DNA from: an uncultured Collinsella sp.
GTDB lineage: Bacteria; Actinomycetota; Coriobacteriia; Coriobacteriales; Coriobacteriaceae
Length of the DNA: 18,158 nucleotides
NCBI GenBank assembly: GCA_900541875.1
Contig: UQLF01000028.1
Location: 1 to 18,158 of the forward strand
Direction: 5' to 3'
Shown here: piece after piece, positions 12,575 through 18,158 of the stretch
Numbering within the stretch: position 1 is the stretch's first letter
Layout: every line of letters starts with the position of its first letter
Translations under genes and position numbers: made by a program
The notes under the pieces: generated by a model
Told to the model about the DNA's origin: nothing
What the model saw: only the letters and a program-made list of their open reading frames with translations
Database searches by the model: none

Positions 12575-13738
12575 CTACTTGATCACGCGCACGCGATACA
12601 TCGACGGAATCTGCTTGAGCGCCTCGATGGTGCTGCTGTCCAGGTGCTCGTCGGTGTCGAACATGGTGTAGGCGTTCTCGCCAGCGGACTCGTTGGTCAT
12701 ACGCTGCACGTTGGCGTTGTCCTTGGCAAGGATCGCCGTGATCTGGCCGATCATGTTGGGCACGTTGGCGTGCAGGCAGGCGATGCGGCTCGCGGCGCGC
12801 GCCTTGCCCATGCTGCAGGCGGGGTAGTTGACGCTGTGCGCGATGTTGCCGTTCTCCAGGTAATCCTTAAGCTCGCTGATGGCCATGTCGGCGCAGTTGG
12901 CCTCGGCCTCGCCGGTGCCGGCGCCCGAGTGCGTGGTGATAAACGTGTTCGGCATCTTGACGGTCTTGGGCGTGGCAAAGTCGCAGCTAAACCAGCTGAG
13001 CTTGCCCTCGCGCAGGGCGGCGTCGACGGCGTCCTCGTCGATAATGGTCTCGCGTGCGTAGTTGATGAGCACGGCGTCGGGTGCCAGCAGGTTAATCTGC
13101 TCGGTGCTGATCATGCCGATGGTGTCGGCCTTGCTGGGCACGTGTACGGTGAGGTAGTCGCAGCCGCGGCAGAGATCCTCGAGCGTGCCCACGCGCTGCA
13201 CCTCGCGGCTCAGCACCCACGCGTGCTCGACGGAAATGAACGGATCATAGCCGTAGACGTCCATGCCCAGATCGACGCAGGCGTTGGCGACCTTGGAGCC
13301 TACGTTGCCCAGACCGATGACGCCGATGCGCTTGCCCTTGAGCTCGCGGCCCACAAAGGCCTTCTTGGCCTTCTCGGCGTCGACCTGGATCTCGGGGTCG
13401 TCGGCGTTGTCGCGCACCCAGTTCATCGATTGCACCACGCCGCGGCTCGAGAGCACCAGCATGCCTAGGACGAGCTCCTTAACGGCGTTGCTGTTGGCGC
13501 CGGGGGAGTTAAAGACGACGACGCCCTTCTTGGCGTACTCCTCGACGGGGATGTTGTTGACGCCGGCGCCGCAGCGGGCGATGGCGCGGATGCCCTCGGG
13601 CAGCTCGTAGCCGTGCAGGTCGGTGGAGCGCATCAGGATGGCGTCGGCCTCCTCGGCGGTGCCCACGAACTCGTAGCCCTCGCCAAACTCGACCTTGCCG
13701 TCCTTGGTGATGTCGTCGATGGTCTTAATCTTGCGCAT
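12575..13738 (-). CDS. serA: D-3-phosphoglycerate dehydrogenase with C-terminal ACT domain
   Basis: SerA oxidises 3-phosphoglycerate with NAD+ in the first step of serine synthesis. The 387-residue protein has a Rossmann NAD site GLGNVG (142-147) with the acidic cofactor-end Asp165, Arg229 in INYARET, and His270 in TTHSGAGT. The ACT domain (about 318-387, RIACLHANVPNMIGQITAIL) probably senses serine. It belongs to the short type-3 form of about 390 residues. Two differences from the classical active site stand out: the Glu of the usual DVFxxEP is absent (CDFATPK, 252-258) and PH-x-G reads THSG. AAGGAG lies 8 bases before the ATG. It is the second gene of an operon with serC. Confidence 0.93.
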   Translation of the reverse strand: MRKIKTIDDITKDGKVEFGEGYEFVGTAEEADAILMRSTDLHGYELPEGIRAIARCGAGVNNIPVEEYAKKGVVVFNSPGANSNAVKELVLGMLVLSSRGVVQSMNWVRDNADDPEIQVDAEKAKKAFVGRELKGKRIGVIGLGNVGSKVANACVDLGMDVYGYDPFISVEHAWVLSREVQRVGTLEDLCRGCDYLTVHVPSKADTIGMISTEQINLLAPDAVLINYARETIIDEDAVDAALREGKLSWFSCDFATPKTVKMPNTFITTHSGAGTGEAEANCADMAISELKDYLENGNIAHSVNYPACSMGKARAASRIACLHANVPNMIGQITAILAKDNANVQRMTNESAGENAYTMFDTDEHLDSSTIEALKQIPSMYRVRVIK

Positions 13739-13791
13739 GGAAAACTCCTTAGCAGGTTTGTCTAAAACAAGTGGTTTGAAGTGGCTGGTCG

Positions 13792-13808
13792 GCCCGCGGG
13801 TTGCGGGC
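13792..13808 (-). repeat. Small hairpin at the serC stop codon
   Basis: GCCCGC (13792-13797) and GCGGGC (13803-13808) form a 6-bp stem overlapping the serC stop. It has no T-run, so it more likely stabilises mRNA or tunes the serC/serA ratio than ends transcription. Confidence 0.3.
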
Positions 13809-14932
13809 TAGTTAGATCGCGGACTCAAACTATGCTGCGCTTCGAAGTCCTTCATGTACGAGGCCAGTGCCTGCACATCTTCCATGGTTACGGCGTTGTA
13901 GACGCTAGCGCGCATGCCGCCCACCAGGCGATGGCCCTTGACGTTTTGAATCTGGTGCTCGGCCGCGCCTGCGACAAAGGCCGCGTCAAGCTCGGCGTCG
14001 CCGGTGCGGAAGATGACGTTGGCGATGGAGCGGCTGTCGGTCTGCGTGGTGCCATGGAACAGCTCGCTGTGCTCGAGCAGGTCATAGAGCAGATTGGCCT
14101 TGACCCAGTTTCGCTCGGCCATGGCTGCAAGTCCGCCGGTTTGCTCGACCCAGTGGAACACCTTGCCGCACACGTAGATGCCAAAGGTGTTGGGCGTGTT
14201 GAGCATGGAACCCTTGGCGGCCTGGGTCTTAAGGTCCAGGTACTGCGGCGTCTGCGCAAAGGCTGGGCCATCTGCGATGAGGTCGTCGCGCACGATGACC
14301 ACGGTCACGCCCGCGGCGCCGGCGTTTTTCTGCGCGCCGGCGTAAATGAGCCCGTAGCGCTCAACGTCGAGCGGCTGCGACAGAAAGCAGCTCGAGACAT
14401 CGGCGACCAGCGGCACGTCGCCGCAAGCGGGCAGCTCGTGGTACATGGTGCCAAAGATGGTGTTGTTCTGGCAGATGTAGACGTAGTCGAGTCCGTCGCC
14501 CGCGGCCTCGGCGGCAATGCACGCGTTGATGTCGGCCATGGTGGGAATGCGGTCGAAGTTGGTGTCCTCGGAGCTCGCGAGCAGCACGGCCTCGCCGTAC
14601 TTGGCGGCTTCTTTGTATGCCTTGTTGGCAAAGTTGCCGGTCACGACGTAGCCGGCGCGGCCGCGGCGCATGAGGTTCATGGGGATGCCCGCAAACTGCA
14701 GCGTGGCGCCGCCCTGCAAAAACAGGACGCGGTAGTTGTCGGGGATGCTCAGCAGGCGACGCAGGGTTGCCTCGGCGTCGTCGATGATCTGCTGGTACAT
14801 GCTAGATCGATGGCTCATCTCGAGCACGGACATGCCGCAACCGCGGTAGTCCATCATCTCGTCGGCGATCTCGGCGAGCACGCTTGTGGGCAGCGCGGCC
14901 GGGCCAGCTGAGAAGTTGTGCACACGTGCCAT
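13808..14932 (-). CDS. serC: Phosphoserine aminotransferase
   Basis: SerC is a PLP enzyme that transfers an amino group from glutamate to 3-phosphohydroxypyruvate to give phosphoserine, the second step of serine synthesis. The 374-residue protein starts with the family signature NFSAGPAALP (6-15). Other family motifs are RSSMYQQI (42-50), LQGGATLQF (72-80, phosphate-binding loop), Asp178 in VADVSS, and the PLP lysine Lys202 in YAGAQKNAGAAG. The C-terminal region GHRLVGGMRASVYNA is also typical. GAGGGG lies about 9 bases before the ATG. It leads an operon with serA, 69 bases downstream. No serB-like gene is in the window. Confidence 0.95.
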   Translation of the reverse strand: MARVHNFSAGPAALPTSVLAEIADEMMDYRGCGMSVLEMSHRSSMYQQIIDDAEATLRRLLSIPDNYRVLFLQGGATLQFAGIPMNLMRRGRAGYVVTGNFANKAYKEAAKYGEAVLLASSEDTNFDRIPTMADINACIAAEAAGDGLDYVYICQNNTIFGTMYHELPACGDVPLVADVSSCFLSQPLDVERYGLIYAGAQKNAGAAGVTVVIVRDDLIADGPAFAQTPQYLDLKTQAAKGSMLNTPNTFGIYVCGKVFHWVEQTGGLAAMAERNWVKANLLYDLLEHSELFHGTTQTDSRSIANVIFRTGDAELDAAFVAGAAEHQIQNVKGHRLVGGMRASVYNAVTMEDVQALASYMKDFEAQHSLSPRSN

Positions 14933-14970
14933 CTTCTAGTTCCCCTCGTAGTCGTTTGAACGTTCGGGAT

Positions 14971-14979
14971 ACTTTAGCA
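14971..14979 (-). promoter_or_regulatory. Possible extended -10 promoter of serC
   Basis: TGC TAAAGT on the - strand fits an extended -10 element (TGn plus hexamer), about 39 bases before the serC ATG. No -35 match is seen at the usual distance, which is tolerated for extended -10 promoters. Confidence 0.35.
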
Positions 14980-15066
14980 CAGTGGAGCGCCAGGCGCGAC
15001 CGCATCACGGTAAAACTCGAGTGTGCCGCTATGATTTACAGGATGGTTACATGGGGGAGGGGTGCT

Positions 15067-15147
15067 TTACTCCTCAGGCAAATCCAAAACTGCAAGCGAA
15101 GGTATGAGGTTCTCTAGGCGCTTGATCTCTTCGTCGCAATTAGCCAC
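15067..15147 (-). CDS. Possible 26-residue small ORF after the antiporter gene
   Basis: A GTG-initiated frame, MANCDEEIKRLENLIPSLAV then LDLPEE and stop, begins 10 bases after the antiporter stop. A perfect AGGAGG is present, but it overlaps the GTG, so it is too close for this start; a TTG seven bases after AGGAGG opens a different, less protein-like frame. The peptide is acidic and amphipathic. It could be a real small protein, a gene fragment, or chance. Confidence 0.2.
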   Translation of the reverse strand: MANCDEEIKRLENLIPSLAVLDLPEE

Positions 15148-15157
15148 CTCCTGGTTA

Positions 15158-16759
15158 CTACGATGCGAGCGTGGCGATGACGGCTTCGTCGCCGGCGTAT
15201 ATTAGGGTGTTGCCGTCGGGGATGATCGTCTGGCCGTCGCGTTTGAGCATCACGACGATAAAGGGATGCTTGCCTTGCGGCACATCGCGCAGGCGCTGGC
15301 CGGCCAGGCGACCGTGGGGAGTCACGGTGACCTCGCGCAGCGTAACCTCGGCACGCTCTTCGAACGTTGGGGCGGCCATCACCAGCAGATCGCCTTCCTG
15401 GATCACGGTGTCGCCATTGGGCAGCACCGGGTGCGCCCCGTCGCGCAGCACCAGGACCACGAGCATGTCCGTCGCGCTGCCAATGTCCGCGAGCGAGCGT
15501 CCGGCAAACGGATGTCCAGCGCCCACCTTGAGCTTTACAAACGACATGCCGTCCTCGTCGCGGTAGTCGTTAAAGGTGCGGCGCACGTCGCCGGTCGCAT
15601 CGATCATATCGAGCTTCTTCGCCACCGCCGGCAGCAGCGAGCCCTGCAGCACAATGCTCGACACGGCAATCACAAATACCAGGTCAAACAGGTCGTGTCC
15701 GCCGGGAACGCCGGCCGCCACGGCAAAGAGACTAAAGACGACCGAAGCTGCTCCGCGCAGGCCCGCCCAGCTTACGAGCGCGACCTGGCGGGGGTTCGTC
15801 TTAAAGGGCGCCAGGAGCACGCCGACGGCGATGGGACGGCTCACGAAGAGCATAAACGCCATGAGCGCCAGGCCCGGCAGCAGCATCTGCGGCAGGCGCG
15901 CGGGCGTCACGAGCAGGCCGAGCAAGAAGAAGATTGTCATCTCGGCCATCTCGGTGAGGGTGTCAAAGAAGTGCGCCATCTCGACTTTGCCAGTGATGTC
16001 ACTGGCGCCCAGCACAATGCCGGCCAGGTATACAGCCAAAAAGCCGTTGCCGCCCAGATGGCTTGGTAGCGCGTAGGCGACGATCGCCACGGCGAACAAA
16101 AAGATGGTCTGCGCGCCCTCGGCCGTTGCGTGCGCGCGTTCAATCAGGCGACCCGCCGCCCAGCCGATGGCAAGGCCCAGGCCCGCGCCCAGGATAATCT
16201 GCTTGGCCAGCAGTGCGGGAATGTTGATGTCGCCGCCGGCCGCGAGTGTGGCGAGCACGGCGGTGAGCATGTAGGCGACGGGGTCGTTGGAGCCCGATTC
16301 GACCTCGAGCAGCGAGTCGGTGGCGCCCTTCAGCGACAGGCTGTGCTCGCGTAGAACACTAAAGACGCTGGCTGCGTCGGTGGATGCTACAACTGATCCC
16401 AGCAGCAGGCCGCCGATCCAGTCGAACCCCAGCGCGAAGTGGGCGAACACGCCGGTGATGCCGGCAGTGATGACGACGCCGAGCGTGCTCAGCAACACCG
16501 CGGGCACGGAGACGGGTTTGGCACGGTCGATATTGGTGTTAAAGCCGCCGTAGAACATGATGAACAGCAGCGCCGTGCTGCAGACGGTTTCGGTAAGCGC
16601 ATAGTCGCTAAAGTCGATATGCGCCGGGCCGTTGACACCCAACAGCATGCCGAGCGCGATAAAGATGAGCAGGGTGGGGAAGGGGAGCTTTTTGCCGACG
16701 GGTTTGATGGTCAGGCACAAAATGATGACGAGGCCGATAAAGAGAAGGATCTGGTTCAT
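15158..16759 (-). CDS. CPA1-family potassium (or sodium)/proton antiporter with two TrkA-C domains
   Basis: A 533-residue inner-membrane exchanger of the NhaP2/CvrA type. The first 390 residues hold about 12-13 helices. Asp128 in ASTDAASVFS and the Asn158-Asp159 pair in ESGSNDPVAY are the conserved ion-translocation residues. Two RCK/TrkA-C domains follow, at about 405-464 and 471-533, each with the typical PxGxTxIxxGD pattern (LPNGDTVIQEGD and IPDGNTLIYAGD). Such domains bind nucleotides or other ligands and gate transport. NhaP2-type proteins export K+ (or Na+, or K+-glutathione-like conjugates in relatives); the ion here is inferred. GGAGCGGA lies upstream of the ATG at 16759. It is divergent from the phosphatase gene. 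Confidence 0.9.
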   Translation of the reverse strand: MNQILLFIGLVIILCLTIKPVGKKLPFPTLLIFIALGMLLGVNGPAHIDFSDYALTETVCSTALLFIMFYGGFNTNIDRAKPVSVPAVLLSTLGVVITAGITGVFAHFALGFDWIGGLLLGSVVASTDAASVFSVLREHSLSLKGATDSLLEVESGSNDPVAYMLTAVLATLAAGGDINIPALLAKQIILGAGLGLAIGWAAGRLIERAHATAEGAQTIFLFAVAIVAYALPSHLGGNGFLAVYLAGIVLGASDITGKVEMAHFFDTLTEMAEMTIFFLLGLLVTPARLPQMLLPGLALMAFMLFVSRPIAVGVLLAPFKTNPRQVALVSWAGLRGAASVVFSLFAVAAGVPGGHDLFDLVFVIAVSSIVLQGSLLPAVAKKLDMIDATGDVRRTFNDYRDEDGMSFVKLKVGAGHPFAGRSLADIGSATDMLVVLVLRDGAHPVLPNGDTVIQEGDLLVMAAPTFEERAEVTLREVTVTPHGRLAGQRLRDVPQGKHPFIVVMLKRDGQTIIPDGNTLIYAGDEAVIATLAS

Positions 16760-16947
16760 GGATAGTGTCCGCTCCTGGGTGGTTGGCGTGGCACGGTCAG
16801 TTGTCTGCGGTTATTTGTACCCAAAGATGGTGGGTATATGGGGTTGGATGGCGGGCGTGCGCGATATCGTCATAGACGGCTGCCGTCTTTGCCTCTGCTC
16901 GGAAACCCTTTCCAGCTTTATTGCAACGGAGTACAATGGGTAACGTT

Positions 16948-16994
16948 TAAGTTCAACTTGAAGTTTTAGTTGCGGCGCCGGGCTTCGGCCGCAA
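16948..16994 (+). promoter_or_regulatory. Palindrome and hairpin in the leader of the phosphatase gene
   Basis: TTCAACTTGAA is an 11-base palindrome near 16952. Next, TTGCGG (16970-16975) and CCGCAA (16989-16994) close a GC-rich hairpin that ends just before the Shine-Dalgarno site GGAGAGG. A -10-like TACAAT sits near 16933. Control of the downstream gene is possible but unproven. Confidence 0.3.
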
Positions 16995-17012
16995 TGCAAG
17001 GAGAGGCGTACC

Positions 17013-17852
17013 ATGGCGATCTATGTGACATCTGATGCTCACGGGCACGTGCGTGCGCTTGACGAGGCCCTGTCTAAGATCTCGTTGACGTCCGACGACA
17101 CGCTTTACGTGCTGGGCGACATGATCGATCGCGGGCCCGATCCGGTCGGCGTTATTAAGCTTGTGCGCTCGCTGCCCAACGCCCGCGTGCTCAAGGGCAA
17201 TCACGAGCAGATCATGCTCGATGCCATCATTGGCCAAGATCCGCTTGATGCCGAGACCTGGGATATCAACGGTGGCTGGACGACGCGCGAGCAGCTCAAC
17301 GACATGGAATTTGAGGCATACGAGGAGCTCGTGCGATGGATGGCCGCGCTGCCGCTCTACGCGGTGGTCGAGACTGCCGAGCGGCCGTACCTGCTGGTGC
17401 ACGCCGGCATTCAGACCGAGGCGGCGCGTGCGTTTTTGCTTGAGCATGGTGTCGATTGCGGCGACGGCAGGGGAGCGGTCGATGCCGATCGCGAGCTGCT
17501 GCAGCAGATGCTCGCGGTGCAGTCGTCCGATGACCTGCTATGGATTCGTCACGGCTATTGGGATGTGCCGACCGGGCTGCTTTCTGCCGAGGGCAAGGGT
17601 CCGGTCGTGGTGAGCGGTCACACGCCCACGGTATCGCTTGGGCGCTATTGCGAGGTTGGTGGTCTGGCGGGGCTCGATGAGGAATCGGGACGCGGGCAGA
17701 TCGTGCGCTTGGGCGGCGAGGACACTGCCGGTGTGCCCGATCGCATCGACATCGACTGCGCCGCCGCCACCGGCTCCGAGTTCGGCCGCGTGGGCATCCT
17801 GCGCCTGGACGACGGGGCGGAGTTCTACGCGAACATCAACCCGGGCGAATAA
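17013..17852 (+). CDS. Calcineurin-like (PPP-type) metallophosphatase
   Basis: A 279-residue soluble phosphatase with the full set of PPP-family metal-binding motifs: SDAHGH (Asp8, His10), LGDMIDRGPD (Asp36, Asp39, Arg40), KGNHE (Asn63, His64), VHAG (His130) and SGHTP (His203). The arrangement matches bacterial serine/threonine protein phosphatases of the PrpA/PrpE and ApaH-like group. The Ala in SDAHGH replaces the usual Ile or Val, a mild change. Substrates could be phosphoproteins or diadenosine polyphosphates. GGAGAGG lies 6-7 bases before the ATG. It is a single-gene unit with a structured leader. Confidence 0.88.
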   Translation: MAIYVTSDAHGHVRALDEALSKISLTSDDTLYVLGDMIDRGPDPVGVIKLVRSLPNARVLKGNHEQIMLDAIIGQDPLDAETWDINGGWTTREQLNDMEFEAYEELVRWMAALPLYAVVETAERPYLLVHAGIQTEAARAFLLEHGVDCGDGRGAVDADRELLQQMLAVQSSDDLLWIRHGYWDVPTGLLSAEGKGPVVVSGHTPTVSLGRYCEVGGLAGLDEESGRGQIVRLGGEDTAGVPDRIDIDCAAATGSEFGRVGILRLDDGAEFYANINPGE

Positions 17853-17867
17853 TCGGTGCAAGGGGTA

Positions 17868-17963
17868 GCTAATTTGGACGGGGCTTTTTGACTACTTTTG
17901 CCCTTCTGCCCGCTAATTGACTTCTCTCGGACGGGGATTAAATAATCATTTGGCTGCCCGCTG
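17868..17963 (+). repeat. Degenerate tandem duplication of about 45-50 bp
   Basis: Two units share the ordered words GCTAATT, GGACGGGG and CTGCCCGCT: the first unit at about 17868-17914, the second at about 17912-17963, with insertions between words. No T-run hairpin follows the phosphatase stop, so this is not an obvious terminator. Confidence 0.45.
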
Positions 17964-18144
17964 GCTAAGTGAGTAGACTTTTTTGGAAATGCCGAGCACC
18001 CAACATATTTGCCTCAATAAAACTGCAGGTCACAGACTAGTGCTCTGTCGGTGTGGTCGGGGATTCGGTAAAAGTCTACTCAGGCTTATAGGACAAAATG
18101 TGTGTCTACTTTAGGGGCATCGGCGCAGGTCGATGCCCCTTTTT
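17953..18144 (+). ncRNA. Candidate small RNA of about 190 nt
   Basis: A promoter-like pair, TTGACT (17917-17922) and AATAAT (17941-17946) with an 18-base spacer, predicts a start near 17953. A canonical terminator ends at 18144. In between, TGAGTAGACTTTT (17970-17982) and AAAAGTCTACTCA (18070-18082) form a perfect 13-bp long-range stem. Inside it, GAGCAC (about 17995) and GTGCTC (about 18041) can also pair. No coding frame is seen. Alternatively the inverted repeats mark a dispersed or mobile non-coding element. Confidence 0.4.
18114..18144 (+). terminator. Canonical intrinsic terminator
   Basis: A perfect 9-bp stem, GGGGCATCG (18114-18122) and CGATGCCCC (18131-18139), with an 8-base loop and a TTTTT tail. 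It would end transcripts from the candidate small RNA or read-through from the phosphatase gene. Confidence 0.85.
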
Positions 18145-18158
18145 CAGCCGTTTAAATT

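Noticed and set aside
13781..14911. 376-codon + strand frame opposite serC
   Set aside because: serC is unmistakable on the other strand; the frame is a composition shadow. The same applies to long frames opposite serA and the antiporter.
17853..18158. tRNA or attachment site at the right end
   Set aside because: No cloverleaf arms, no TTCRA-type T-arm and no CCA end could be found; there is no integrase in the window.

Overview
The window looks like a chromosomal segment of a high-GC intestinal actinobacterium of the class Coriobacteriia, most likely Collinsella or a close relative. This is an inference from GC-rich codon use with strong Shine-Dalgarno sites, sigma70-like promoters, and an orphan Vsr-like nuclease of a type I recall as common in Coriobacteriia. 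No rRNA, tRNA, CRISPR array, transposase or integrase is visible.

Layout. (1) 1-2910: the end of an unidentified + strand gene, then a metal-resistance cassette on the - strand made of an SmtB/CzrA-type ArsR repressor, a stand-alone HMA metal-binding protein and a P1B-type Zn/Cd/Pb ATPase. Three near-identical 20-bp operators control it: two at the arsR promoter and one at the separate ATPase promoter. (2) 2910-4796: a visibly AT-richer island with one 396-aa orphan Vsr/DUF559-like nuclease (- strand) between two gene-free stretches. (3) 4797-7032: a DnaQ-like (DEDDh) exonuclease, divergent from a putative heavy-metal or manganese permease with a His/Asp/Glu-rich central loop. The permease promoter carries two inverted repeats. 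(4) 7052-8137: YaiI/YqxD PIN-like protein and an HdeD-like DUF308 membrane protein on the - strand, joined by a zero-gap stop/start junction. (5) 8326-10323 on the + strand: a nitroreductase behind a DtxR/IdeR-like iron box, then two tandem histidine phosphatases. (6) 10371-14932 on the - strand: serC-serA closed by a terminator, then an M20 peptidase and a short, degenerate DUF1015 protein. (7) 15158-17852: a CPA1 cation/proton antiporter with two TrkA-C domains, divergent from a PPP-type calcineurin-like phosphatase. (8) 17853-18158: repeats and a candidate small RNA ending in a canonical terminator.

Metal handling recurs through the window: Zn efflux under ArsR control, a His-rich permease with candidate operators, and an iron-box nitroreductase. 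Serine synthesis (serC-serA) lies next to a DUF1015 relative, a family I recall neighbouring serA/serC elsewhere, but this copy has lost the family's DGHHR motif. The best candidates for something new are the three-operator Zn circuit with its HMA domain supplied in trans, the orphan nuclease island, the degenerate DUF1015 protein and the 3'-end small RNA. All calls come from reading the sequence; no database search was run.
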